This document shows, piece by piece, positions 1 through 8,812 of a stretch of DNA of 64,000 nucleotides. Numbering within the stretch: the stretch's first letter is position 1; each line of letters starts with the position of its first letter. The DNA is from CAZDXJ01 sp964509475 (GTDB lineage Bacteria; Pseudomonadota; Gammaproteobacteria; Methylococcales; Methylomonadaceae). The position numbers and the translations under genes are program-made. The notes below the pieces were generated by a model. The model ran no database searches, was not told the DNA's origin, and saw nothing but the letters and a program-made list of their open reading frames with translations. The DNA is taken from contig CAZDXJ010000004.1 of the NCBI GenBank assembly GCA_964509475.1, positions 7,162 to 71,161 on the forward strand. Direction: 5' to 3'.

Positions 1-424
1 CGCCACCCAAACCGACAATGCCGGCCTGTTGAACGATTCGGCGTATCGTTTCCGGCGCCAACTGGCGAAAATCTTCATGTTGTTCCTGGGCAAGCGATTC
101 ATCCTGGCCATCGGTATCGATAACGATACATAAATCCGCCAGCCCGGACGGATGTGGAATCGGGTGATTTTCAATCGCACGCACGCTGCCTGAACTGGCG
201 GCAATCACCGGTGCCGCCAGAAAATGATCGCTGTGGGCCAGAACCTGACCCTTCAAAACCCGATCCCCCGGTTTGACCTGCGCCGAGGCGACAACACCGG
301 GGCGCTGCAACAATGGATAGAGCAGCTGTTTTGGGATGCCGGCATCGGTTATGGGCGCCTGGCTGGATAGTTTTTTGAAACCCGGCAGGCGTATGCCGCC
401 GTGAAATGACCGCAATCCAAACAT
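1..424 (-). CDS. rnfC: RnfC, electron transport complex subunit C (N-terminal part, runs off the window)
   Basis: The minus strand is open from the ATG at 424 to the window edge, giving about 141 residues that begin MFGLRSFHGGIRLPGFKK, typical of RnfC. The visible part contains the lipoyl/barrel-sandwich-like segment (VKPGDRVLKGQVLAHS) with a conserved HP..SG turn after it. The [4Fe-4S] and flavin/NADH-binding parts lie outside the window. RnfC is the peripheral NADH-side subunit of the Rnf membrane complex, which couples electron flow between NADH and ferredoxin to ion transport. The start lies two bases after the rnfB stop, so the genes are probably co-translated. It is partial only because the window ends. 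Confidence 0.9.
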   Translation of the reverse strand, partial: MFGLRSFHGGIRLPGFKKLSSQAPITDAGIPKQLLYPLLQRPGVVASAQVKPGDRVLKGQVLAHSDHFLAAPVIAASSGSVRAIENHPIPHPSGLADLCIVIDTDGQDESLAQEQHEDFRQLAPETIRRIVQQAGIVGLGG

Positions 425-426
425 GG

Positions 427-954
427 TTATTGCATCCTTTGCGGCGTTGGCCACACCCAGTTGTTGACCGTTTTCTCAATGGGTTTCATGACAATACAAT
501 CCACCGGACAGGGCGCGACACAAAGTTCACAGCCGGTACATTCGGAAGCGATGACGGTGTGCATCTGCTTGGCGGCACCAATGATCGCATCCACCGGACA
601 GGCCTGAATACATTTGGTGCAGCCAATGCAGTCCTGCTCGATAATCACCGCCAACGCCGGCGGTTTTTCCTCGCCATGTTCCTCGCTCAAGGGTTTACTG
701 TCCACGCCCAGCATATCCGCCAGTGCATCGACGCCCTCCTGACCACCCGGCGGACATTGATTGATATCGGCTTCACCGGCCGCAATCGCTTCGGCATAAG
801 GCCGGCATCCCGCATAACCGCATTGCCCGCATTGGGTCTGGGGTAACAGGGATTCAATCTGATCGGCAACCGGATCGCCTTCGACCCGGAAACGGACGGC
901 GGAATAACCTAGCAAAGCGCCGAAACTGACAAACAACAGACAAACTAATAACAT
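427..954 (-). CDS. rnfB: RnfB, ferredoxin-like subunit of the Rnf complex
   Basis: The 175-residue protein starts with one membrane segment (about residues 2-20). A 4Fe-4S domain follows with Cys42, Cys45, Cys50 and Cys67 (CGQCGYAGC then CPPGG). Two bacterial ferredoxin motifs come next: Cys109/112/115/119 (CIGCTKCIQACP) and Cys139/142/145/149 (CTGCELCVAPCP). All twelve cluster ligands are present. RnfB passes electrons inside the Rnf complex at the cytoplasmic membrane. A GAGG ribosome site lies 8 bases before the ATG. It sits between rnfA (31-base gap) and rnfC. The length is normal for gammaproteobacterial RnfB. Confidence 0.95.
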   Translation of the reverse strand: MLLVCLLFVSFGALLGYSAVRFRVEGDPVADQIESLLPQTQCGQCGYAGCRPYAEAIAAGEADINQCPPGGQEGVDALADMLGVDSKPLSEEHGEEKPPALAVIIEQDCIGCTKCIQACPVDAIIGAAKQMHTVIASECTGCELCVAPCPVDCIVMKPIEKTVNNWVWPTPQRMQ

Positions 955-985
955 ATCAATACCTCGTTGAAGGCATATCCCTCAT

Positions 986-1567
986 TTAAACCCGAACCAG
1001 TCCGGCAAATCCCATAAACGCCATCGACATCAGACCGGCTGTGACCAGGGCAATGGCATTGCCTTTGAACGGCAAGGGCACGTCGGCGGCATCGATACGT
1101 TCGCGCAAGGCGGCAAACAAAACCAGTACCAGGGAAAATCCCAGAGCGGCGCCAAAACCATACAATGCCGACTGCATGAAATTATGCTGCTCCTGCACGT
1201 TCAGCAGGGCCACCCCTAAAACCGCGCAATTGGTGGTAATCAAGGGCAGGAAGATACCCAACACCTGATACAGCATCGGACTGGTTTTGTGAACCACCAG
1301 TTCGGTGAACTGCACCACGACGGCAATCACGACAATAAAGGTAATGGTGCGTAAATAGCCCAGTTCCAGAGGTACCAGCAAATAGGTATTGGCCAGATAA
1401 CTGCACACCGAAGCCAGCGTCAGTACAAACGTGGTGGCAAACCCCATACCCATCGCCGTTTCCAGTTTGCGCGACACGCCCATGAACGGACACAGGCCCA
1501 GGAACTTGACCAGAACAAAATTATTGACCAGAACGGTGCTGATGAGAATCATGATGTATTCTTTCAT
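986..1567 (-). CDS. rnfA: RnfA, membrane subunit of the Rnf complex
   Basis: The 193-residue, very hydrophobic protein has about six membrane helices and the conserved start VLVNNFVLVKFLGLCPFMGV. The GIFLPLITTNCAVLGVAL block is characteristic of the RnfA/NqrE family. RnfA and RnfE form the membrane core that carries electrons and ions across the inner membrane. The gene starts the visible rnfABC run, just downstream of metG, with a 40-base gap to the metG stop. That order (metG then rnf) is common in gammaproteobacteria. The length matches the family. Confidence 0.95.
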   Translation of the reverse strand: MKEYIMILISTVLVNNFVLVKFLGLCPFMGVSRKLETAMGMGFATTFVLTLASVCSYLANTYLLVPLELGYLRTITFIVVIAVVVQFTELVVHKTSPMLYQVLGIFLPLITTNCAVLGVALLNVQEQHNFMQSALYGFGAALGFSLVLVLFAALRERIDAADVPLPFKGNAIALVTAGLMSMAFMGFAGLVRV

Positions 1568-1607
1568 TGGCTTTTCCTGATGTGTTGCCCTGTTTGGGGA
1601 CGAGTAT

Positions 1608-3623
1608 TTATTTTATCCGCATTCCGGCGATGGCGCCTGCATCGGGCTGTAACAGCCATAAATCCTGACCGCCGGGTCCTGCCGCCAGAACCATGCCCTC
1701 GGACAGGCCAAAGCGCATTTTGCGTGGTTTCAGGTTGGCGACCACGACGGTTAATTTACCTTCCAGTTGCTCAGGATTGTAAGCAGATTTTATGCCAGCA
1801 AAAACCGTGCGGGTTTCATCACCTATATCGACCGTCAATTGCAGTAATTTATCCGCTCCCTCAATCGGCTCGGCTTTGACGATACGCGCCACCCGCAAAT
1901 CCAGTTTGGCGAAATCGGCATATTCGATTGAATCGGCAATCGGCTCGAACTGGCGGTTTTTTTCCGGATCCGGGGTTTCCAGGCTTTCCCTGGAGGCGTT
2001 GATGATCGCCTCGATCTTGTCCGGATCAACGCGTGTCATCAGCGGTTTGAACGGCTTTATCGTATGCCCCAGCAAAGGTTGTACATTATCCGGCCAGGAT
2101 TGTGGGCCGATGTTTAAAAACGCTTCAGCTTGCCGGGCCAGTTCCGGCAACACCGGCCGTAAATACGCGACCAACAGGCGGAACAGATTGATGCCCATCG
2201 AGCAGATATCATGCAATTGGGCATCACAGCCTTGTTGTTTGGCGATGACCCAGGGTTTATGTTCATCGATATATTGATTGGCTTTGTCCGCCAGGGCCAT
2301 GATTTTGCGCATGGCCTTGCCGAACTCGCGCTGTTCATACAAATCGGCAATCCGGGCATTGGCGCTTACAAATTGTTTAAACAAGGGTTCATCGGCGCAT
2401 TGCATGGACAAGGTGTTGTCGAAACGCTTGTTAAGAAAACCACTGCAACGGCTGGCGATATTGACTACCTTGCCGACCAGATCGGAATTGACCCGCTGGC
2501 TGAAATCATCAAAACTCAGATCGATATCATCGACCCCGGAACCCAGTTTGGCGGCAAAATAATAGCGCAGATATTCCGGGTTGAGGTACTCCAGATAAGT
2601 ACGCGCCTTGATGAAGGTGCCGCGCGACTTGGACATTTTCTCGCCATTGACGGTCAAAAAACCGTGCGCGAAAATCGCGCTGGGGGTTCTGAAACCGGCG
2701 CCCGCCAGCATCGCCGGCCAGAACAGGGCGTGAAAATAAATAATATCCTTACCGATAAAATGGTATAGTTCGGCTTTGGAATCCTGTCCCCAAAACGCAT
2801 CAAAATCCAGGCCTTCCCGATCACACAGATTTTTAAAACTGGCCATGTAACCGATGGGCGCATCCAGCCAGACATAAAAATATTTCCCCGGAGCACCTGG
2901 AATTTCAAAACCAAAATAAGGCGCATCGCGGGAAATGTCCCACTCCTGCAAACCACCTTGCAGCCATTCATTCAGTTTGTTGGTCACTTCCGCCTGCAAA
3001 TGTCCGGCCTGGGTCCAGCGGGTCAGCATTTCGGTAAAATCGGCCAGTTTGAAAAAATAATGCACCGATTCCTTTTCCACCGGTTTTGCGCCACTGATAA
3101 CCGACACCGGGTTTTTCAAATCCGTCGGCGCATAGGTCGCGCCACAAACTTCGCAACTGTCACCGTGCTGATTGGGCGCCGCGCATTTCGGACATTCGCC
3201 TTTGATAAAGCGGTCGGGCAAAAACATCTGCTTGACCGGATCATAAGCCTGCACAATAGGCCGCGAGGTAATATGGCCGGCATCGTCCAGGCGCTGATAA
3301 ACCCGTTCGGAAAGTGTCTTGTTTTCCGGTGAATGGGTGCTGTGGTAATTGTCAAAGGCCACCCCAAAGGCGTCGAAATCGGCGCGATGTTCCTGCTTGA
3401 CCTGTTCGATCAGCTGCTCGGGTGTGATGCCTTCGCTGTCGGCTTTCAGCATAATCGGTGTGCCGTGGGTATCATCGGCACAAACGAAATAACATTCATG
3501 GCCACGCTGTTTCTGGAAGCGCACCCAGATATCGGTTTGAATATACTCAACCAGATGACCCAAATGGATCGGGCCATTCGCATAAGGCAAAGCACTGGTC
3601 ACAAGAATTTTTCTATCCGGCAT
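1608..3623 (-). CDS. metG: Methionyl-tRNA synthetase
   Basis: The 671-residue class I aminoacyl-tRNA synthetase charges tRNA-Met. The HIGH box reads HLGH at residues 20-23 and the KMSKS loop is at 329-333. A zinc knuckle has Cys144, Cys147, Cys157 and Cys160 (CPKC...CEVC). From about residue 565 there is the C-terminal EMAP/Trbp111-type tRNA-binding domain (DFAKLDLRVARIVKAE), which lets the enzyme dimerise in E. coli. The ATG at 3623 begins MPDRKILVTSALPYANGP, the family start. It faces mrp across a 156-bp divergent spacer, the E. coli arrangement, and is followed by the rnf genes on the same strand. Confidence 0.97.
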   Translation of the reverse strand: MPDRKILVTSALPYANGPIHLGHLVEYIQTDIWVRFQKQRGHECYFVCADDTHGTPIMLKADSEGITPEQLIEQVKQEHRADFDAFGVAFDNYHSTHSPENKTLSERVYQRLDDAGHITSRPIVQAYDPVKQMFLPDRFIKGECPKCAAPNQHGDSCEVCGATYAPTDLKNPVSVISGAKPVEKESVHYFFKLADFTEMLTRWTQAGHLQAEVTNKLNEWLQGGLQEWDISRDAPYFGFEIPGAPGKYFYVWLDAPIGYMASFKNLCDREGLDFDAFWGQDSKAELYHFIGKDIIYFHALFWPAMLAGAGFRTPSAIFAHGFLTVNGEKMSKSRGTFIKARTYLEYLNPEYLRYYFAAKLGSGVDDIDLSFDDFSQRVNSDLVGKVVNIASRCSGFLNKRFDNTLSMQCADEPLFKQFVSANARIADLYEQREFGKAMRKIMALADKANQYIDEHKPWVIAKQQGCDAQLHDICSMGINLFRLLVAYLRPVLPELARQAEAFLNIGPQSWPDNVQPLLGHTIKPFKPLMTRVDPDKIEAIINASRESLETPDPEKNRQFEPIADSIEYADFAKLDLRVARIVKAEPIEGADKLLQLTVDIGDETRTVFAGIKSAYNPEQLEGKLTVVVANLKPRKMRFGLSEGMVLAAGPGGQDLWLLQPDAGAIAGMRIK

Positions 3624-3779
3624 AATCAGGTGTTTGGATTTAGACTAAACAAACCGTATATTATGGCATAATTAACGCATAATTTCAGTTCCATACAGGT
3701 TTCATCCCTCTATTCTATCAAATCCTGTAAAATACCAAGTAATTTACTCAAGTTTATTTTTATATTGTAAGGAAGAACC
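3624..3779. promoter_or_regulatory. Divergent promoter region between metG and mrp
   Basis: The 156-bp AT-rich spacer must hold the promoters of metG (minus) and mrp (plus). Several TATA-like -10 candidates occur, for example TATATT at about 3658 and near 3759, but I cannot assign transcription starts with confidence. A GGAAG ribosome site lies just before the mrp ATG (aaggaagaacc ATG). Confidence 0.45.
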
Positions 3780-4871
3780 ATGACCCAAATTGTTGAAGCG
3801 GATATTAAACATCAGCTGGAAACGCTTATCGATCCTCATTTGGAACAGAATCTGGTTGCGGCCGGATCGGTAAAAAACATAAGTCTTGACGGTAATAAGG
3901 TCACGCTTGATATCTGCCTGGGTTATCCGGCAATGGGGTATATCGAAACCCTGCGCACCGAAATCGGGCAATGCCTGCGCAAAATAGCCGGAATCGGTGC
4001 AATCCAGATCAACATCAGCATTAGCATCATTGCTCATTCGGTTCAGCAAACCTTGAAACCCCTGCCCCAGATCAAAAATATCGTCGCCGTTGCTTCCGGC
4101 AAAGGTGGCGTTGGCAAATCCACCACGGCGGTCAATCTGGCCCTGGCCCTGCATAGTGAAGGCGCTCAGGTCGGCATTCTCGATGCCGATATTTACGGTC
4201 CCAGTGTTCCAACCATGCTAGGGCTTTCCGGCTATCCGGAAAGCCCTGACAACAAAACCATGAACCCCAAAATCGCTTATGGCTTGCAAAGCATTTCCAT
4301 CGGTTATCTGATCGATGCCGAGCAGCCCATGATCTGGCGCGGCCCGATGGTTACCGGCGCCTTGCAGCAATTGTTAAATGACACTAATTGGCGTGATTTG
4401 GATTATCTGGTCGTTGATCTGCCGCCCGGAACCGGCGATATTCAACTTACCCTGTCCCAGCAAATACCCGTCAGCGGCGCTGTCATTGTGACCACGCCGC
4501 AGGATATCGCCCTGTTGGATGCAAGACGCGGATTGAAAATGTTTGAGAAGGTTAATGTGCCGGTATTGGGCATCATCGAAAACATGAGTAGCCATATTTG
4601 CAGCAACTGTGGTCATGAAGAAGCGATTTTTGGCTCTGGTGGTGGCCAGACCATGGCGCAAAAATACGCTGTTGATTTGCTGGGCACCTTGCCGCTGGAT
4701 ATCCATATCCGTGAACAGGCGGACAGTGGCAGGCCGACCGTGGTTGCCGATCCCGACAGCCCGGTTGCGCAAAGCTATCGTTTGATCGCGCGTAAAATGG
4801 CGGCGAAATTGTCCCGCCAAGCCAGGGATTACAGCAGCAAATTTCCCAATATCGTGATTCAGAATACTTGA
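3780..4871 (+). CDS. mrp: Mrp/ApbC iron-sulfur cluster carrier ATPase
   Basis: The 363-residue MRP-family P-loop protein has an N-terminal DUF59 (MIP18) domain over about residues 5-80. The deviant Walker A is GKGGVGKST at 107-115, followed by DADIYGPSVPTMLG (135-148) and the switch II-like DLPPGTGD (213-220). Cys274 and Cys277 (CSNC) bridge the [4Fe-4S] cluster between subunits. It carries Fe-S clusters to target apoproteins in the cytosol. It diverges from metG as in E. coli and Pseudomonas. The start follows a GGAAG ribosome site. Length and motifs are complete. Confidence 0.95.
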   Translation: MTQIVEADIKHQLETLIDPHLEQNLVAAGSVKNISLDGNKVTLDICLGYPAMGYIETLRTEIGQCLRKIAGIGAIQINISISIIAHSVQQTLKPLPQIKNIVAVASGKGGVGKSTTAVNLALALHSEGAQVGILDADIYGPSVPTMLGLSGYPESPDNKTMNPKIAYGLQSISIGYLIDAEQPMIWRGPMVTGALQQLLNDTNWRDLDYLVVDLPPGTGDIQLTLSQQIPVSGAVIVTTPQDIALLDARRGLKMFEKVNVPVLGIIENMSSHICSNCGHEEAIFGSGGGQTMAQKYAVDLLGTLPLDIHIREQADSGRPTVVADPDSPVAQSYRLIARKMAAKLSRQARDYSSKFPNIVIQNT

Positions 4872-4902
4872 AGGGAAACGCCTGCCGGAACCGCCCTGCA
4901 GA

Positions 4903-5185
4903 ATCAGGAATACGACGCAGCGTAGGCTCGATCACCTGCCTGGTGGCAGACAGGAGCGTAGCGGATTGAGCTTGAGCGCAAGCCCGGCGCCGTGTTTTTT
5001 TAGGTATCGGGTTATGAAAACCTTTGCCGTAAACAGGGTGCTGGGCAATCTTCTTTTTTGGAAGCACGAACATCACGAAAGTTTTCCTGTTCATTATCTT
5101 TTGTGTTTTTCGTTTAATTCATTTGATATTCAAAATCCACAAACCGGTCTGCCGACAGGCCGGCGTGGCCGCGTGCAGTATACAC
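4903..5185. repeat. Composite intergenic repeat upstream of polA
   Basis: The 406-bp gap between mrp and polA has no convincing gene. It is built of pieces that recur elsewhere in the window. About 4908-4966 (gaatacgacgcagcg, ctgcctggtggcagacagg) matches the 202-bp unit seen at 43074-43569. About 4976-5049 (tatcgggttatgaaaacc) recurs inverted at 39174-39250. Bases 5101-5181 (tcatttgatattcaaaatcc, gtggccgcgtgcagtata) recur inverted at 55348-55413. The last copy carries an extra 20-bp near-palindrome at about 5145-5164. The remaining 5186-5277 presumably holds the polA promoter (TACAAT at about 5239). Confidence 0.75.
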
Positions 5186-5277
5186 TTGTGCCGGCTTGCA
5201 AAATGGAAAATGATGGGTTCCGGGGCAAAGCGATTCCAAGTACAATGGGTACGCTAATGTAACAGGCAACAGACAAT

Positions 5278-8004
5278 ATGAACGATAGCACACAAAAGCG
5301 CCTGATTTTGGTGGATGGCTCTTCCTTTTTATTTCGGGCTTACCATGCCATTCCGCCATTGACCGGACCCCAGGGGCAACCGACCAATGCCATTCATGGT
5401 GTGGCCAATATGCTGAAAAAATTATTGGCTGATCAGCAAACGGACTATTTCACGGTGGTGTTCGATGCGCCGGGCAAAACCTTCCGGCATACGCTTTATG
5501 ACGCCTATAAAGCACACAGGCCGCCGATGCCGGATGATTTGCGGGTTCAGATTGAGCCCTTGCACCGGCTGATCCGGGCTATGGGGCTGCCTTTGATTAT
5601 GGAAACGGGGGTGGAAGCCGATGATGTTATCGGTGTTTTGGCGCGGCAGGCGGAACGGCAAGGGTTTAAAGTCATTATTTCGACCGGTGACAAGGATATG
5701 GCGCAACTGGTCAACGACAATATTGTCCTGGAAAATACCCTGTCCAATGTGCATCTGGACAGACAGGGCGTTATCGATAAATTTGGTGTGCCGCCAGAGT
5801 GGATTGTCGATTATCTGGCTTTGGTCGGTGATAGTGTGGACAATATCCCAGGCGTACCGAAAGTGGGCCCCAAGACTGCGGCGAAATGGCTGCATCAGTT
5901 TGGCAGCCTGGATGCCATTATCGCCCATGCCGATCAGATCAAAGGCAAGATTGGCGATAATTTGCGTGCCAGTCTGGAGTTTCTGCCTTTATCTCGACAA
6001 TTAACAACGATTCAATGTGATTTGTCGCTGCCGTTCAGCATCGAGGATTTGAAGCGTCAGCCTGAAAACCCAACCGAATTAAAAGCCCTGTTAACCGGGT
6101 TGGGTTTTTCGAGCTGGTTAAAACGATTGGACAATAGGGGGGGGCAAAGCCATTCTGAAACACCAGCATCGGTGGCGGAATCGACGCCGAAGCGGATAAA
6201 AGACTATGCGACCGTTCTGAGTTGGCCACAGTTCAAATTCTGGTTGCAAAAACTATCGGAGGCACAATTGTTTGCCCTGGACACTGAAACCACCAGTCTG
6301 GATTACAGCCAGGCCCGGATTGTTGGCATTTCGCTGTCTGTCGAGGTGGGTGAGGCGGCTTATATTCCGGTTGGCCATGATTACCCGGAAGTTCCCGAGC
6401 AGCTGGATCGAAGCCAGGTTTTGGAAAAATTGCGGCCTTTGCTGGAAGATCCGAAAAAAGCCAAACTGGGCCAGAACCTTAAATATGATGCCAATGTTCT
6501 GGCCAATCACGGTATTGAATTGCAAGGTATCGCGCACGATACCATGTTGCAGTCTTATGTACTCAACAGTACCGCGACAAAACATAATATGGATGATTTG
6601 GCACGCACTTATTTGCAAATCGAAACCATTCATTATGAAGATGTCGCCGGCAAAGGTGCCAAACAAATTCCCTTTCAGGAAGTCCCTTTGCAACAGGCGG
6701 CGGAATATGCCGCCGAAGACGCCGATATCACGTTACGTTTGCATCGATACCTGTGGCCCAGATTGCAACAAAACAAGCCTTTGCAAGCACTTTATAACGA
6801 TATTGAAATGCCGTTGCTGCCTGTTCTGTCGCGTATCGAGCGCAACGGGGTATTGCTGGATACTGCGATGCTGGCCCGGCAAAGTCAGGCGTTGGCCGAA
6901 AAAATCCATACTGTTGAGCAGCAAGCGCATGATCTGGCAGCTCAGGTTTTCAATCTGGGCTCTCCCAAGCAGATTCAGAGTATTCTCTATGATCAGCTGC
7001 AGTTGCCGGTTTTGAAAAAAACCCCGAAAGGACAACCTTCGACCTCCGAGTCAGTCTTGCAGGAATTGGCGATGGATTATCCATTACCCAAACGGATTCT
7101 GGAATTTCGCGGTTTAAGCAAGTTGAAGTCTACCTATACCGATAAATTGCCTTTACAGGTCAACCAACAGACCGGGCGCGTGCATACCTCGTATCATCAG
7201 GCCGTTGCCGCAACCGGCCGCTTGTCTTCATCGGATCCCAATCTGCAAAATATTCCGATACGCAGTGAAGAAGGGCGGAAAATCCGTCAGGCATTTATCG
7301 CCCCGCCCGGTTACAAGCTGCTGGCTGCCGATTATTCACAAATCGAGTTGCGTATCATGGCGCATTTGTCGGAAGACCCGGGATTATTGGCGGCTTTTGC
7401 CCAGGGTATGGATATTCACCGGGCCACGGCGGCTGAAGTGTTTGAGGTCGCACCCGATCAGGTGACTGCGGATTTACGGCGTTCGGCCAAAGCCATCAAT
7501 TTTGGTCTGATCTATGGCATGTCATCTTTCGGTTTGGCGGCGCAGCTGGGTTTGACCCGAAAACAGGCGCAATCGTATATCGATTTGTATTTTGCCCGTT
7601 ATCCCGGGGTAAAGGCTTATATGGAAAACATCAAAGAGACCGCGAAACAGCAAGGTTTTGTCGAAACCTTGTTTGGCCGCCGTCTGTATCTGCCGGAAAT
7701 CCGCTCACGCAATGCCGCCCGGCGTCAATATGCCGAACGCACGGCCATCAACGCGCCTATGCAGGGCAGCGCCGCCGATATTATCAAAAAAGCCATGATT
7801 GCCGCCGATGCCTGGATTCAACAGCATCAGGCCGAAGCCAAAATCATCATGCAGGTTCATGATGAACTGGTTTTTGAAATTGCCGAATCCAAAGTCACCG
7901 AATACAGTGAAACGATCCGTGAATTGATGAATTCGGCGGCCAGGCTGGATGTCCCTCTCCTGGTCGATATCGGTATCGGTGATAACTGGGATGAAGCCCA
8001 TTAG
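5278..8004 (+). CDS. polA: DNA polymerase I
   Basis: The 908-residue family A polymerase is complete. The N-terminal 5'-3' exonuclease (about 1-280) opens with LILVDGSSFLFRAYHA. The 3'-5' proofreading domain (about 305-490) keeps its metal ligands Asp335 and Glu337 (DTETTSLD), an NLKYDANVL Exo II box and a YAAEDAD Exo III box, so proofreading should be active. The polymerase domain has motif A from Asp685 (DYSQIELRI), motif B (RRSAKAINFGLIYG) and motif C HDE at 861-863. It fills gaps in repair and removes Okazaki primers. A run of eight G at about 6137-6144 lies in the linker; the frame is intact. The CPBP gene starts 24 bases after the stop. Confidence 0.97.
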   Translation: MNDSTQKRLILVDGSSFLFRAYHAIPPLTGPQGQPTNAIHGVANMLKKLLADQQTDYFTVVFDAPGKTFRHTLYDAYKAHRPPMPDDLRVQIEPLHRLIRAMGLPLIMETGVEADDVIGVLARQAERQGFKVIISTGDKDMAQLVNDNIVLENTLSNVHLDRQGVIDKFGVPPEWIVDYLALVGDSVDNIPGVPKVGPKTAAKWLHQFGSLDAIIAHADQIKGKIGDNLRASLEFLPLSRQLTTIQCDLSLPFSIEDLKRQPENPTELKALLTGLGFSSWLKRLDNRGGQSHSETPASVAESTPKRIKDYATVLSWPQFKFWLQKLSEAQLFALDTETTSLDYSQARIVGISLSVEVGEAAYIPVGHDYPEVPEQLDRSQVLEKLRPLLEDPKKAKLGQNLKYDANVLANHGIELQGIAHDTMLQSYVLNSTATKHNMDDLARTYLQIETIHYEDVAGKGAKQIPFQEVPLQQAAEYAAEDADITLRLHRYLWPRLQQNKPLQALYNDIEMPLLPVLSRIERNGVLLDTAMLARQSQALAEKIHTVEQQAHDLAAQVFNLGSPKQIQSILYDQLQLPVLKKTPKGQPSTSESVLQELAMDYPLPKRILEFRGLSKLKSTYTDKLPLQVNQQTGRVHTSYHQAVAATGRLSSSDPNLQNIPIRSEEGRKIRQAFIAPPGYKLLAADYSQIELRIMAHLSEDPGLLAAFAQGMDIHRATAAEVFEVAPDQVTADLRRSAKAINFGLIYGMSSFGLAAQLGLTRKQAQSYIDLYFARYPGVKAYMENIKETAKQQGFVETLFGRRLYLPEIRSRNAARRQYAERTAINAPMQGSAADIIKKAMIAADAWIQQHQAEAKIIMQVHDELVFEIAESKVTEYSETIRELMNSAARLDVPLLVDIGIGDNWDEAH

Positions 8005-8028
8005 GTTCAGATTTTATTTTCCAGATTT

Positions 8029-8661
8029 ATGAAACAGACAACAAACGCCCCCCTTGTACAAACCCGTTTTTTTAAAACCGCTTGCTGGTTTGAGGGTTCG
8101 CTGATCCTGGTTGCGATGGCGCTCGGCTGGTTTGCCGATATCGATCCGTTTGTCAATATCAACTTTTCGGAACAGGCCCTGTTGTATGGCTTGCTGGGCA
8201 CATTGCCCCTGGTGCTGGTTTTTGCGGCGCTTTATCAAATGGATTTTGCAGCGCTTCGGAAAATCCGTCAGATTATGCTGGATACGATGGGGGCCAGCAT
8301 GGATAAATTACACTGGGTTGATTTGCTGGTGTTGGCGGCAATTGCCGGCATTGCCGAAGAACTGCTGTTCCGTGGGGTCTTGCAACCCTGGATGGAAACA
8401 GTCTGGGGCATGACGGCCGGTTTGATTGTGAGTAATGTCGTGTTTGGACTGGTGCATGCGGTAACCCCCTTGTATGCGTTGTTGGCGGGCTTGGTGGGTG
8501 CTTATCTGGGCTTGTCGATGGATTACGGTGGCGAGCGTAATCTGCTTACTCCGATTGTCATTCATGGAGCTTATGACTTCGTGGCGTTTCTTGTGGTTTT
8601 GGATTATTATCGAAAAAAAAAACAGGCTCTGAATCATAGGGCAAAGAATCGGGTTTTATGA
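8029..8661 (+). CDS. CPBP-family intramembrane metalloprotease
   Basis: The 210-residue membrane protein has about six hydrophobic segments. The CPBP (Rce1/Abi) motifs are complete: EELLFRG with Glu110, Glu111 and Arg115; FxxxH ending at His143 (FGLVHAVTP); and HGAYD with His179. These residues form the metal site of membrane endopeptidases related to CAAX prenyl protease 2. The bacterial substrate is unknown. It follows polA after 24 bases with no obvious terminator between, so it is probably co-transcribed. It ends with a basic tail. Family call is firm; role is not. Confidence 0.85.
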   Translation: MKQTTNAPLVQTRFFKTACWFEGSLILVAMALGWFADIDPFVNINFSEQALLYGLLGTLPLVLVFAALYQMDFAALRKIRQIMLDTMGASMDKLHWVDLLVLAAIAGIAEELLFRGVLQPWMETVWGMTAGLIVSNVVFGLVHAVTPLYALLAGLVGAYLGLSMDYGGERNLLTPIVIHGAYDFVAFLVVLDYYRKKKQALNHRAKNRVL

Positions 8662-8679
8662 ATTGTAAATATTACGCCA

Positions 8680-8699
8680 TAGCTGGTGCAATCCAGCTA
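8680..8699. repeat. Small palindrome in the gap after the CPBP gene
   Basis: TAGCTGG (8680-8686) and CCAGCTA (8693-8699) form a 7-bp stem with a 6-base loop. It sits in the 151-bp gap between the CPBP gene and the convergent cNMP/rhodanese gene. There is no T-tract, so it is a weak terminator candidate or a short repetitive palindrome. Confidence 0.35.
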
Positions 8700-8812
8700 C
8701 ATGGACGTCATGAATCGCTTAAATCCATAAATGCTCCCAATGTATTGAAGTTTTTGGTCTGCAACTGGCGTTTCCAAACATCTGCTGGGAACATAAGCTC
8801 TCCTGGTTCACC

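Noticed and set aside
406..846. 146-residue plus-strand frame opposite rnfB
   Set aside because: It is antisense to the well-conserved rnfB and has no recognisable domain or ribosome site.
4966..5262. 98-residue frame upstream of polA
   Set aside because: It lies wholly in repeat pieces that recur inverted at 39.2 and 55.4 kb; its peptide (CFFRYRVMKTFA) also appears there from the repeat.
6137..6144. Run of eight G in polA as a possible frameshift
   Set aside because: The reading frame continues with all exonuclease and polymerase motifs in order, so the gene is intact as given.
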